The position numbers were made by a program, and so were the translations under genes. The notes below the pieces were generated by a model. That model saw only the letters and a program-made list of their open reading frames with translations, did no database searches and was not told the DNA's origin. Below are positions 15,226 through 24,020 of a stretch of 34,974 nucleotides of DNA, piece by piece. Each line of letters starts with the position of its first letter. The stretch's first letter is position 1. This DNA is from Pseudomonadota bacterium (lineage in GTDB: Bacteria > SZUA-182 > DTGQ01), in the NCBI GenBank assembly GCA_030625085.1, contig DAOURK010000035.1, positions 1 through 34,974 on the forward strand. Direction: 5' to 3'.

Positions 15226-16359
15226 TTACTCCAGTTTTTTCTTGAATTTCAGATTGGCCAAACCTATCATGAATATACCAAAAATGGTCAAAAGCCCAGC
15301 CTCAAGCCAAAGGACCTTAAGCCCTACCCCTTTCAGATAAATGGCCTTTAGGATGGTCACAAAATATCTGGCTGGTATAAGATAGGTGAGCAGTTGAAGG
15401 AATTTTGGCATATTACTTATGGCGTACACAAATCCCGAGAGCAGAAATGAGGGTAAAAAGGTGAACACCATAGCCATCTGATTGGCTACCAGTTGACTCT
15501 TGGTGACAATGCTGATCAATAAGCCCATGGACAAGGTCCCAGCCAGAAAGATAGCCGACATACCAAAAATGAGTGCTGCATTGCCACGCAAAGGGACCTG
15601 AAATAAAAATTCGCCCATAAGAACAGCCAGAAAAACATCAAACATACCAATGGCAAAATAAGGAAGAATTTTGCCGAGAATCAGCTCTTCGCTCTTAACA
15701 GGGGTGGAAATAAGCTGCTCCATAGTGCCGTTTTCCCATTCACGAGCTACGGTCAGTGAGGTAAGAAGCGCTGCAATAATCATCATGATCACGGCAATCA
15801 GGCCGGGAACAATGAAATTTTTAGACTCAAGATCTGAATTAAACAAGACCAGTGGCCGAAAATCCAGCGGCAGGTTCATGCTTTTTCCGCCCATTCGTCG
15901 AATCCGGTTTAAGGCTATCTCCTGGGAATAAGTCTGTGCTATTACCGTGGCATAGCCTGTGGCCAGGGTAGCGGTGTTGGCATCGCTTCCATCCACAATC
16001 AATTGTACTGAGGTTGATGCCTTTTTTTCGATGTGTCCGGCGAAGTCTTTGGGGATGATAAGGGCCAGCAGGGCCAGGCCGGAATCGATTGCTTTTTCCA
16101 CTTCCCGGTAGCTCTGCACATATTTTTGAATGGAAAAATAACGCGAACCGCCAAATCTACTGATAAAGTCTCGACTGACTACTGACTCGCTCTGGTCCCA
16201 AATGACGCTTGGCACATTATCCACATCCAGGGTTAAGGCATATCCATAGAGAATCAACATTAGCATGGGGATGGCAATGCCCATAACAAGGCTTCGCGGG
16301 TCTCTGATAATATGAAGAAACTCCTTATGGGCCATAGCCCGGATGCGACGCAACTTCAT
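15226..16359 (-). CDS. ABC-2 type permease (YbhS-like)
   Basis: A 377-residue paralogue of the next permease, with the same layout: N-terminal helix ('LVMGIAIPMLMLILYGYAL'), an extracytoplasmic domain, then five C-terminal helices with 'TVAREWENGTMEQLISTPVKSEELILGKILPY'. Its start overlaps the stop of the upstream ATPase gene by 4 bp (ATGA), evidence of translational coupling. It forms the membrane channel of the exporter with the downstream permease. Confidence 0.92.
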   Translation of the reverse strand: MKLRRIRAMAHKEFLHIIRDPRSLVMGIAIPMLMLILYGYALTLDVDNVPSVIWDQSESVVSRDFISRFGGSRYFSIQKYVQSYREVEKAIDSGLALLALIIPKDFAGHIEKKASTSVQLIVDGSDANTATLATGYATVIAQTYSQEIALNRIRRMGGKSMNLPLDFRPLVLFNSDLESKNFIVPGLIAVIMMIIAALLTSLTVAREWENGTMEQLISTPVKSEELILGKILPYFAIGMFDVFLAVLMGEFLFQVPLRGNAALIFGMSAIFLAGTLSMGLLISIVTKSQLVANQMAMVFTFLPSFLLSGFVYAISNMPKFLQLLTYLIPARYFVTILKAIYLKGVGLKVLWLEAGLLTIFGIFMIGLANLKFKKKLE

Positions 16360-17336
16360 TGCCGCACCTCCGACTGGGGTTGTTCAGCGCGGTCATGCGC
16401 TTCTATGAGCGAGACAAATACGTCCTCTAAAGAGGGAATAATTTTTTCAAGAGAATAAACCTGGTAGCCTTGTTGATTCAGTAAATTCCTGAGGGCAGCG
16501 CTTGCTGATTCTGCTTCTTCAACCATGACATGAATTTCCCGGCCAAATAAGGCCGCTTCTTTAATGCCCTCAAGTTTTTCTATTTCAACCATTGCCTCTT
16601 GAGGTCTTTCGCATACCACCTCCAAGACATGATCTGACATAAATTCTGTCTTGAGCGATTCGGGAGTTCCGTCGGCAATTAATTCGCCCCGATAGATAAG
16701 ACCAACTCGATCACAAAATTCGGCCTCATCCATATAATGGGTGGTAACGAATACAGTAACGCCTTTATGGGAAAGATCATAGATCAGGTCCCAAAACTGG
16801 CGCCGGCTGATAGGATCTACTCCCGAGGTTGGTTCATCAAGAAAAATAATCGGCGGCTCATGGAGAATAGCGCACCCCAGGGCCAACCGCTGCTTCCATC
16901 CCACAGAAAGGATGGCTGTTTTTGAACGCCGGTGCTCTTTGAGACCGGCCATCTTGATCACCCATTCTTTTCGTCCCTTTTTTTTCTTAGGCGCAATATG
17001 GTAGATGCCGCTATAAAAATTAATATTTTCTTCGACAGTCAAGTCTTCATAAAGAGAAAATTTTTGGCTCATATAGCCGATGTTAGCCTTAATCTTCTCA
17101 GCCTCGGTATCAATATCAAAGCCGGCCACCCTTGCAGTGCCGGCGCTAGGTGTAAGGAGACCACAGAGCATGCGCATGGTTGTTGATTTGCCGGCGCCAT
17201 TGGGCCCCAGGAAACCAAAGACTTCCCCTTTGGCCACCTCAAAACTCAGGTTTTTTACGGCCAAAAAGGCGCCGAACCGCTTCTCCAAATTTTGAACAAC
17301 AACCGCTTTCCCATTTTTATGATCAGTATTATTCAT
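16356..17336 (-). CDS. ABC transporter ATP-binding protein (second ATPase of exporter)
   Basis: A 326-residue ATPase. Walker A is 'GPNGAGKSTTMRML', the signature loop is 'LSVGWKQRLALGCAI' (a variant of LSGGxKQR that is usual in the second half of YbhF-type ATPases), and Walker B is 'IIFLDEPTSGVDP', with the H-loop in 'VTTHYMDEAEF'. The C-terminal 85 residues form the extension common to ABC-2 exporters. It lies 5 bp after the first ATPase gene. Because the two ATPases are separate here but fused in E. coli YbhF, the operon is a split version of that system. Confidence 0.93.
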   Translation of the reverse strand: MNNTDHKNGKAVVVQNLEKRFGAFLAVKNLSFEVAKGEVFGFLGPNGAGKSTTMRMLCGLLTPSAGTARVAGFDIDTEAEKIKANIGYMSQKFSLYEDLTVEENINFYSGIYHIAPKKKKGRKEWVIKMAGLKEHRRSKTAILSVGWKQRLALGCAILHEPPIIFLDEPTSGVDPISRRQFWDLIYDLSHKGVTVFVTTHYMDEAEFCDRVGLIYRGELIADGTPESLKTEFMSDHVLEVVCERPQEAMVEIEKLEGIKEAALFGREIHVMVEEAESASAALRNLLNQQGYQVYSLEKIIPSLEDVFVSLIEAHDRAEQPQSEVRQ

Positions 17337-17341
17337 CTTTT

Positions 17342-18253
17342 TTAGGTAAGGACTGATACAAACACATCTTCCAGTGTAGGTTTTATTAGCCGGATGGAGC
17401 TGACATCAAGGCCGGCTTCAGTCATTAGGACTTTGACCTTTTTAGTGGTTTTTTCCGGCTCGCCGGTAATCAGATGAAGGCGGTCCCCAAAAAGGTTTAC
17501 CGACCCGGTTTCCAAATGTTCACGCAGCAGGATTGCGGCTTGTCGTGGTTTCAGGGTGCGGACCTCAAGAATTGCCTTGGTCATTAATTTCTTGACCTCA
17601 TGGGGGCTTCCGCAGGCAAGGAGCTTGCCCTGGTGAATAAAGCCTAGCCGGTTGCAGCGTTCGGCCTCATCAAGGTATGCAGTTGAAACAAAGATAGTCA
17701 CCTTTTGGCGATGCAGTTGATATAAAATACGCCAGAAATCTCGACGAGAGACAGGATCAACACCATTGGTCGGCTCATCCAAAAATAGGACCTCGGGTGT
17801 GTGAATGAGAGCGCAGACAAGACCAAGCTTTTGTTTCATGCCGCCTGAAAGATTACCCGCCAGGCGCTTTTTAAAGGCAGTCAAATTACTGAAGGTCAAA
17901 AGCCGGTCGATCCTGGTTTTTCGATCCTTGGTTGGAACAGAATAGATATCCGCATAAAAATTGATATTTTCCATTACAGTAAGGTCTGCATATAAACCAA
18001 ATTTTTGGCTCATATACCCTATTTTTTCTTTAACTGCCTCAGCCTCTTTAACAATATGGTGTCCGGCTACAATGGCTCGACCTGAAGTGGGCACCATAAT
18101 TGAAGCCAGAAGACGCATGGTGGTGGTCTTACCTGCGCCGTCCGGTCCGACCAAACCGAATATCTCTCCTTCGGCCACTGTCAAAGTGAGGCTGTCAACT
18201 GCACACAAATCTCCAAAGGATTTCGTGAGGGCTTCTGTTTTTATGGCTTCCAT
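17342..18253 (-). CDS. ABC transporter ATP-binding protein (first ATPase of exporter)
   Basis: A 303-residue ATPase with Walker A 'GPDGAGKTTTMRLL', a canonical signature 'LSGGMKQKLGLVCAL', Walker B 'VLFLDEPTNGVDP' and a switch region 'VSTAYLDEAERCN' in which the usual H-loop His is replaced by Ala. Start at ATG 18253 ('MEAIKTEAL') is chosen because the ABC fold begins there; an in-frame TTG at 18289 is weaker. No good ribosome site lies before it. A near copy of its start region, with a better AAGGTGA site, occurs about 70 bp upstream and opens a 21-codon frame that stops just before this gene. Confidence 0.9.
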   Translation of the reverse strand: MEAIKTEALTKSFGDLCAVDSLTLTVAEGEIFGLVGPDGAGKTTTMRLLASIMVPTSGRAIVAGHHIVKEAEAVKEKIGYMSQKFGLYADLTVMENINFYADIYSVPTKDRKTRIDRLLTFSNLTAFKKRLAGNLSGGMKQKLGLVCALIHTPEVLFLDEPTNGVDPVSRRDFWRILYQLHRQKVTIFVSTAYLDEAERCNRLGFIHQGKLLACGSPHEVKKLMTKAILEVRTLKPRQAAILLREHLETGSVNLFGDRLHLITGEPEKTTKKVKVLMTEAGLDVSSIRLIKPTLEDVFVSVLT

Positions 18254-18333
18254 CACGTATTCACATTTTCCAAATATTGGATACAGCAACTACATACAAA
18301 GATACTTCAATGTTTATGGCTTCCATCGCATAA

Positions 18334-19491
18334 TCACCTTACCGTCTTTAGCGCTATTTCCGCATCAGCAGGCATACCAGGCTTTAATTCCAGGTTAGGG
18401 TTCGGAATGTCTACCTTAATTCGATACACAAGTTTCACCCGCTCTTTTTTGGTTTGGACATTTTTAGGTGTAAACTCAGCCTGTGAAGCAATAAATGAGA
18501 TATGTCCCCGGTAAACTTTCTCTGGGTAAGTATCAGTTGATACTTGCACCTTTTGGCCAATCTTTACTCGCCCTAAATCAGTCTCATTAATATAGCCTCT
18601 CAGCCATACCTTTTTTAGATCGCCGACAGTAATAACCGGTGTTCCAGGGACAACATATTCTCCGGCCTCAATGACCTCTGATAAGACCACCCCTGAAAGG
18701 GGAGAGATGAGTTTGGTATAATCAAGGTAAATTTTGGTCAGATTAAGGGCCTCTTCGGCTTGTTTAAGACGTGCCCTGGCTTGATCGATGGTTTCCCGGC
18801 GAGGGCCTTTTTTTACCAGGGCCAGACGTTCTTTGGCTTCGCTTAAGGTGGCCTGGGCCTGCTCAATTTGTTCTTTCCTGGGGCCTTCTTTAACAAGCTT
18901 TAAATGTTCTTGTGCTTCCAGGAGTCTTGCCTCGGCTATTTCATAAGCAGTCTGCGCCAGTTCATATTTTTGGATAGATATAATTTCTTTTTGGTAAAGT
19001 TCCCTTTGTCGCTCAAATTCTTTTGTCAGGCGCTTTGCCTCAGCTTTGGCTCTTTGTACTGCTGCTTTGGCAACAGCCACCTCCTGTGGCCTTGATCCGC
19101 TGAGTAATTCATCATACCTGGCCTGGGCTTTTTGCACCAATGCCCGGGCCTGGGCAATTTCCTCCGGTCGCGATCCGGCAATAAGTTCATCCAGCGCAGC
19201 TTGTGCTGCAAGGACTTTAGCCTTTTGAAGGAAAACTTTTTGAACAAATTCTGTATTCTCCAGCAAAGCAATTACCTGGCCGGCTGTAATGGTTTCACCC
19301 TCTGAAACCAGACGTTCTTTTACCCTGCCGGCAACCATAAAGCTTAATTCAGTATCGGTGATCTCGATGTTCCCTGAAATAGGTATAATATCCTTATTAT
19401 TTGACGATCCATTTACATAAAGCAGGTAAATTATTATGGCTAAAGTTATTATGATGAGCGGTAAAATTATAACCTTTTTTTTATTTTTCAC
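18334..19491 (-). CDS. HlyD-family membrane fusion protein (YbhG-like)
   Basis: A 385-residue periplasmic adaptor, first gene of the exporter operon. It has an N-terminal membrane anchor ('VIILPLIIITLAIIIYLLYV'), a biotinyl-lipoyl-like half ('VAGRVKERLVSEGETITAGQ') and a long coiled-coil hairpin. The second lipoyl half ('ISPLSGVVLSEVIEAGEYV') and beta barrel follow. The hairpin contains four repeats of about 26 residues sharing G-x-R-x-E-x-I/V-x-x-A ('GSRPEEIAQA', 'GSRPQEVAVA', 'GPRKEQIEQA', 'GPRRETIDQA'). The GTG at 19491 is preferred because AAAGGTG lies nine bases before it; the GTG at 19503 is part of that site. It bridges the inner membrane pump to an outer membrane channel not encoded here. 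Confidence 0.9.
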   Translation of the reverse strand: MKNKKKVIILPLIIITLAIIIYLLYVNGSSNNKDIIPISGNIEITDTELSFMVAGRVKERLVSEGETITAGQVIALLENTEFVQKVFLQKAKVLAAQAALDELIAGSRPEEIAQARALVQKAQARYDELLSGSRPQEVAVAKAAVQRAKAEAKRLTKEFERQRELYQKEIISIQKYELAQTAYEIAEARLLEAQEHLKLVKEGPRKEQIEQAQATLSEAKERLALVKKGPRRETIDQARARLKQAEEALNLTKIYLDYTKLISPLSGVVLSEVIEAGEYVVPGTPVITVGDLKKVWLRGYINETDLGRVKIGQKVQVSTDTYPEKVYRGHISFIASQAEFTPKNVQTKKERVKLVYRIKVDIPNPNLELKPGMPADAEIALKTVR

Positions 19492-19885
19492 TTGAAAATG
19501 CACCTTTATTTAATTGATATCTAAATGATATTACAAAATTTTTCTTACCCTTTGTGTCGGCTTTCCGGCACATATGTTTCATATGGTAGTGTATCCTACC
19601 CTTCGCCTACCCTGACTTCCCCTTTCATAGTTTCTTATCTCTGTTTTTATCACAGCCTGATTTCTCATTTCAAGGAAATAGCACCTCATCATCACCTGAC
19701 TTATCATTTCATGAAAAAGGAATTTTGTTTTTGATCTTAAAGAATAATAATATAGATCACAAAAGCTTGTCAACAGGCCCAGAAATTCTTATTATAAAAT
19801 TTTTATTTTTTTATGTTAATTTTATGTTTTTTATGTTGCGTTTTTATGAAAATATATCATAATAGAAGGGAAGGAGATGGTTGTT
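19492..19885. other. Divergent intergenic region with possible operator-like symmetry
   Basis: This 394-bp gap separates the exporter operon (minus) from a small secreted-protein gene (plus). I see a 7-bp stem-loop GTGTCGG-CTTT-CCGGCAC near 19553-19571 and CATATG-TTT-CATATG at 19571-19585. No confident promoter, RNA gene or coding region is visible. The symmetrical sites could be operators for the exporter operon, but this is speculative. Confidence 0.3.
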
Positions 19886-20278
19886 ATGAAAAAAAATTTT
19901 ATAGTGATTACTATGACCATATTTTTTGAAATGCTTTTATTTATCGGCAGTTCTCCGGCCCAATTTTATGGCACGCATCTTTACGCCATTCAAGTAGAAG
20001 ACGAAGATAAAGGATATATAAGTTTAACCTTTAATCCTGATGGTACTATTATAGGTCAGGCTCGCATAATATCAGAAGAGAAACCCCTTCCGCTAATAGG
20101 TGTTTGGAGGAATACACTTTTTGTCTATAAATATAGATTGTCCAATGATACAGAAATTCTCAACCATTGCCGATTTATCTCCGGGTTTGAATTTATTGGA
20201 TTTGAAAGGCATAAAAAAAATGGGGTGCCGGAAAAAGAAATATCCAAGGTTTTCGGATCTGAAAGAGACAATCTTTAA
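19886..20278 (+). CDS. Small secreted protein of unknown function
   Basis: A 130-residue protein with a clear signal peptide (basic 'MKKNF', hydrophobic residues to about 24, then 'SSPAQF' as a likely cleavage region). The mature part is mostly predicted beta strand ('YAIQVEDEDKGYISLTFNPD', 'GTIIGQARII', 'LPLIGVWRNTLFVYKYRL') and could be a small beta barrel or sandwich exported to the periplasm. I do not recognise a family. Start at 19886 is set by AAGGAG nine bases upstream; the ATG at 19877 is too close to that site. It is a single gene followed by a terminator. Confidence 0.75.
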   Translation: MKKNFIVITMTIFFEMLLFIGSSPAQFYGTHLYAIQVEDEDKGYISLTFNPDGTIIGQARIISEEKPLPLIGVWRNTLFVYKYRLSNDTEILNHCRFISGFEFIGFERHKKNGVPEKEISKVFGSERDNL

Positions 20279-20286
20279 TTGTTATG

Positions 20287-20323
20287 AAGGACCCCTTCAT
20301 AAAAAAAGAAGGAGCCCTTTTTT
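20287..20323 (+). terminator. Intrinsic terminator of the small secreted-protein gene
   Basis: AAGGACCCCTTC and GAAGGAGCCCTT form a 12-position stem with two mismatches around an A-rich loop, followed by six T residues. The left arm can also fold by itself as TTATGAAGG/CCTTCATAA. It lies 8 bp after the stop codon. Confidence 0.75.
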
Positions 20324-20459
20324 CTGCTTGATTTTTAGCATCTATATAGTATATTTAATAATGTAGAGATAAACATATTTGTATTTTTATTTTAAAAATA
20401 TTTGGCTAAATTTGGCTTTTTTCATAAAGCACAATAAGTAGTTTAGACTTTTTTAAAAT

Positions 20460-20554
20460 CTCACACAAAGACACAGAACCACAAAGAGAGAGTAAAAGAA
20501 AAAAAATTTAACCATAAAGCATAATCCTCTGCGATTTTTGTGTCTTTGTGTGAG
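20460..20554. repeat. Inverted repeat with 16-bp perfect arms
   Basis: CTCACACAAAGACACA at 20460-20475 is exactly complementary to 20539-20554, with 63 bp between. The inner part continues in the same AAAGAC/CACAAAG style. It lies in the 400-bp gap before the histidine kinase gene, of which the remainder is AT-rich with nothing else recognisable. Similar 'CAAAGACACA' repeats are common dispersed sequences; function is unknown. Confidence 0.75.
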
Positions 20555-20682
20555 GATAAAAATTATAATAATCTACTTTTTTCAAAAAGTGTAGACTGAT
20601 AAATATAGAATGCCCTAAATTTTTTATATATTTATAAAAGTTCTTACTTAATTATTTAATATTTAAATGGAATTAAAAAAAA

Positions 20683-22317
20683 ATGAAAAAAATTCTGGCT
20701 AATATTTCAGCCTCACTTGTGGCTCCCAAAAATCTTGATCAGGTAATAACCTCAGCTCTTGAGGGTATTGGAAAATTTATGGGTATAAGCCGGGTTTATA
20801 TGATGGAAGTTCGAATGTCTGAAAATCTTATTGACAATACCTATGAATGGTGTGCTCCCCAAGTTGCCTCTCGCAAGAAACAGCTATGGGGTATCCCGCT
20901 CGATAGTCTTCCTAAATGGATGGAGCCTTTAAAAAAAAATGCAAACATTGTTATTCCCGATGTAAAAAATGATTCATTCGAGGGAACTGCCTCGCCTTTT
21001 GCATCCTCTCAAATTCGGGCCCTTCTCATAATACCTCTATGGACCAATGGTCAACTTCATGGATTTATCGGCCTTGAAGATTTATCTCACTCACTGTATT
21101 GGCGGGAAGAACATATCCACTCTTTACAAATGATTGCCGAAATATTTAAAAGATCCATACGGGCCCATCAAATTGAAGAAGAATTACGCAAGACGAAAGA
21201 TCGATTAGAAGCTGTATTTAATTGTATTACCGACCCCTTAAATGTTATAGACCGATCTTACAATTTGTTGATGTGTAATCCGGCCAGGGAGGAACTTTAC
21301 CATAGAAAAAAAGAGGATATGATCGGACATAAATGTTATGAGGTTTTCCAGAACCAAACCGCACCCTGCCTTGCTTGTGCGGTTACTGATGCTTTTCAAA
21401 CTGGAAAACCCTCTTCTCGTTTACGCTGTAGAAAAAAATCCGATGGCACTGATTCCTGGTTTGATGTTTATGCCTTTCCCATACGAAATGATCAGGGAGA
21501 AATAATTCAGGCTGTTGAATTTGCCAGGGATATTACCCAGCGTAAAAAAGCGGAAGATGAAATAAAGAAGCTTTATGCCGGATTGGAACGAACAGTAGAA
21601 GATAGGACTCAAGAATTACGAAATGCCCAGCAGGAGTTACTCCTGAAAGAAAAATTGGCCCTTATCGGGCAACTTATAGGAAGTGTAGGCCATGAATTCC
21701 GCAATTCTTTAACCATATTATCCGGCACTCTATATATTTTGAAAAACAGAGATGAATCAGACAACATCGAAGAATTTCTTGAGGCCCTGGAAGATGAAAT
21801 TCACAAAATGAGCAAGTTTGTCGAAGACCTTCTTGATTTTTCTCGCACCACCTCTCCCAATTTTGAACATGTAAACCTGAAGACCCTTTTGGAAAAATTA
21901 CTTCAAAAAATTGACATTTTACCCCAGATTACTATTAACATGGATTTTCCTGAATCTTTACCCTTGGCCTATGTAGATCCGGACCACGCTGAACAGATTT
22001 TTCAGAATCTTATTTCTAATGCAGTTGAGGCTATGCCCTCTGGAGGCAAACTGGCCATTAAGGGAATTGAAGAGAAATCAAAGGTAGTTCTTTTTTTTAG
22101 TGACACAGGCCCCGGTATACCGGCGGTTAATATCCGGAAAATTTTTACGCCCCTCTTTACAACCAAAACAAAAGGAACCGGCCTTGGATTATCAATAATT
22201 AATATGCTGATTCGAAAAAATAAAGGGAAAATAACTGCTGAAAGCACACCTAATAAAGGGACAACCTTCCAGGTCTTTTTTCAAAAAAAGCCACCCTTAG
22301 AAAAAAATGGAGACTAA
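20683..22317 (+). CDS. Sensor histidine kinase (GAF-PAS-HisKA-HATPase)
   Basis: A 544-residue soluble kinase with no membrane segment. An N-terminal GAF domain (about residues 10-165) is followed by a PAS domain (about 175-290). The PAS contains a cysteine cluster, 'GHKCYEVFQNQTAPCLACAV', a pattern often seen in sensors of anaerobes and possibly a metal or redox site. After a coiled-coil linker comes the phosphoacceptor helix with His337 ('GSVGHEFRNSLTIL') and the ATPase domain with N-box Asn446 ('QNLISNAVEAM'), 'DTGPGIP' at about 474 and 'TKGTGLGLSII'. No response regulator gene is in the window, so it is an orphan. The ribosome site is weak. It overlaps the convergent DUF4921 gene by 4 bp. 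Confidence 0.93.
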   Translation: MKKILANISASLVAPKNLDQVITSALEGIGKFMGISRVYMMEVRMSENLIDNTYEWCAPQVASRKKQLWGIPLDSLPKWMEPLKKNANIVIPDVKNDSFEGTASPFASSQIRALLIIPLWTNGQLHGFIGLEDLSHSLYWREEHIHSLQMIAEIFKRSIRAHQIEEELRKTKDRLEAVFNCITDPLNVIDRSYNLLMCNPAREELYHRKKEDMIGHKCYEVFQNQTAPCLACAVTDAFQTGKPSSRLRCRKKSDGTDSWFDVYAFPIRNDQGEIIQAVEFARDITQRKKAEDEIKKLYAGLERTVEDRTQELRNAQQELLLKEKLALIGQLIGSVGHEFRNSLTILSGTLYILKNRDESDNIEEFLEALEDEIHKMSKFVEDLLDFSRTTSPNFEHVNLKTLLEKLLQKIDILPQITINMDFPESLPLAYVDPDHAEQIFQNLISNAVEAMPSGGKLAIKGIEEKSKVVLFFSDTGPGIPAVNIRKIFTPLFTTKTKGTGLGLSIINMLIRKNKGKITAESTPNKGTTFQVFFQKKPPLEKNGD

Positions 22318-23666
22318 TTGACATGCCCATTATAGCGCAGTGGATTAGGCTTTAAAGGGCACTCCTCAGCAATTTTAAATCCATCAATGATTTTTTTATC
22401 TCGTAGTTCATATAATCTGGGTACCATCTGATCACGAATATCAGTTAAGGCTATGGGATTAATAAATATTTTTGTTCCTCCCTCAAAACCAGCCGGGGTA
22501 TTAATTCTCCATTTGATCAAAATGTGCCAGGGCATTGGTACAATAGCATCTCGCGGGCAATAATACCACTCTTCATTACAGGATATCCCGGAACCCATCG
22601 CAGCATGGCAAGCGTGAACCAAATCACTGAATCCTCGCAACTCCTCATCTCCAAGTTCTGTGGGACGAAATTTTTCACTTTTCGAATAAACTACTAGAGT
22701 AGGGTAAACGTGTCCAATATCAACAAAGGCGATGGCATGATCATTTTCGGCAATGACTAGATTATTATAGCCAGCAAAATTAACAGCTAATTCATTATAT
22801 ATATTGGGATACCTGCTTACCAAATTGAGCTCTCGTTCAACTGAGGTCCCCCATTCATCCAGAGCTACTAATTGTTTATGCAAATGATCAAAGGATGCCC
22901 CTGCATCCCGAAGCCAATTTTGAAAAATACTGATGTATCGTACATAACGATTCTGCTCATAAATATCCTTTATAGTCTCAATGGTGAATTTAAAATACTG
23001 AAAATGTTCTTCTTGCGTCAACTCACCAGAAGAGCAAAGTTCATCAGTGTATTCAGCATTTTCCTTATAATGCTTTCTGGCCACAATAAGCTCATGACCT
23101 CCACAAAAAAAAGCATTGGCCATTTCCAATTTCTGATCCGAGCTCATTTTTTCAATCTCTTCAGGCGAAAGGCCCGATAATTTTAACTTGAGATTTATAA
23201 TGCCCAGAACATGCTCCAGACCTTTTTTCTGTGAAAGGTAGCGCTCCTTCCATTTTTTATTTACACCATTTAACTGAAAATTATAATTTTTTTTCCAGTA
23301 ATCAGTAGTCACGATCTCAAAAAGATTGGGAATACGTCGTAAATCAGCAAGTTGAGAAAATATCTGATCCGGGTTCAATCGGGATAATATTTTATAATGA
23401 CCATTTTCCTTTACCAGGCGACCCTTTTCAGGGGGGGTATTAGAATATTTTGTTTCACAAAAGTTGCAATAGTCTTCATGGGAGTTGGACATGGGTGAGA
23501 TTTTTTGCCGATTTTTGGGCTTGGCATTGGTAATGGGCTTATTTTTTCTGCCGGGAATAGTCCACACTTCCCGGTCTGTTAATGGATTTATCTGTTTAAT
23601 GGTCCCATCGGGCATACTTCTATAAATCGTTTTTTGAAGCCGGCTTAAATTTTGTTCGCCTTCCAT
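22314..23666 (-). CDS. DUF4921 family, GalT-like HIT-superfamily protein
   Basis: A 450-residue protein. 'DYCNFCETKY' gives a CxxC zinc-type site as in galactose-1-phosphate uridylyltransferase. 'GASFDHLHKQLVALDEWG' contains HLHKQ, matching the HxHxQ nucleophile motif of the GalT branch of the HIT superfamily. 'WHILIKWRINTPAGFEGGTKIFINP' is a further typical block of DUF4921. Members probably act as nucleotidyl transferases or hydrolases on sugar or nucleoside phosphates, but no substrate is established. GAGGAAAA precedes the ATG. It is transcribed alone and converges on the histidine kinase. Confidence 0.85.
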   Translation of the reverse strand: MEGEQNLSRLQKTIYRSMPDGTIKQINPLTDREVWTIPGRKNKPITNAKPKNRQKISPMSNSHEDYCNFCETKYSNTPPEKGRLVKENGHYKILSRLNPDQIFSQLADLRRIPNLFEIVTTDYWKKNYNFQLNGVNKKWKERYLSQKKGLEHVLGIINLKLKLSGLSPEEIEKMSSDQKLEMANAFFCGGHELIVARKHYKENAEYTDELCSSGELTQEEHFQYFKFTIETIKDIYEQNRYVRYISIFQNWLRDAGASFDHLHKQLVALDEWGTSVERELNLVSRYPNIYNELAVNFAGYNNLVIAENDHAIAFVDIGHVYPTLVVYSKSEKFRPTELGDEELRGFSDLVHACHAAMGSGISCNEEWYYCPRDAIVPMPWHILIKWRINTPAGFEGGTKIFINPIALTDIRDQMVPRLYELRDKKIIDGFKIAEECPLKPNPLRYNGHVN

Positions 23667-23720
23667 AGACTTTTTTCCTCTTTATATGCATATATTCAAT
23701 TTAAAAAGATATTTTTTTTT

Positions 23721-23747
23721 GACAAGATTTACAGGATTTACAGAATA
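23721..23747. repeat. GACAGGAT-type dispersed repeat, copy a
   Basis: GACAAGATTTACAGGATTTACAGAAT is a run of ACAGGATT-like units. The same motif recurs at 23974-24000, 24882-24945, 27169-27185 and 27332-27363. Confidence 0.65.
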
Positions 23748-23902
23748 AAAAAAGAAATTCTCTTATAGCCTGCTGAGCCTGTCTAAACTGAAAAAACAGT
23801 CTATAACCTGAATTTTGCATAAAATTAGAATAGCAAACTTAAAAAATAAAAGCAAACAATTTCAGCATTTATTTTGCACTAATTATACACATATATAACA
23901 CG

Positions 23903-23932
23903 TTGACATATAATCGATTATTATGTTATGTT
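23903..23932 (+). promoter_or_regulatory. Predicted promoter of ccsA-resB
   Basis: A perfect TTGACA -35 box at 23903-23908 and TATGTT at 23927-23932, spaced 18 bp. The 354-bp gap here otherwise contains two GACAGGAT-type repeats and no gene. Confidence 0.4.
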
Positions 23933-23973
23933 TCAATATCTTTTAACTGATTGAATACCGGCATTTTTTAGAT

Positions 23974-24000
23974 AGGATTTACAGGATAAAAAGGATAAAA
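23974..24000. repeat. GACAGGAT-type dispersed repeat, copy b
   Basis: AGGATTTACAGGATAAAAAGGATAAAA, three AGGAT units, lies directly upstream of the ccsA ribosome binding site and probably within its mRNA leader. Confidence 0.55.
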
Positions 24001-24009
24001 AAAATAAAA

Positions 24010-24015
24010 AGGAGG
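24010..24015 (+). promoter_or_regulatory. Shine-Dalgarno sequence of ccsA
   Basis: AAAGGAGG (core AGGAGG 24010-24015) is the strongest ribosome site in the neighbourhood and is followed, five bases later, by ATT in the ccsA frame. No ATG, GTG or TTG occurs in that frame until 24309, well inside the protein. This site therefore points to an unusual AUU start. Confidence 0.7.
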
Positions 24016-24020
24016 CTATC

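Noticed and set aside
19579-19773. Short open frames in the exporter upstream gap
   Set aside because: They are present on both strands, without ribosome sites or recognisable sequence.
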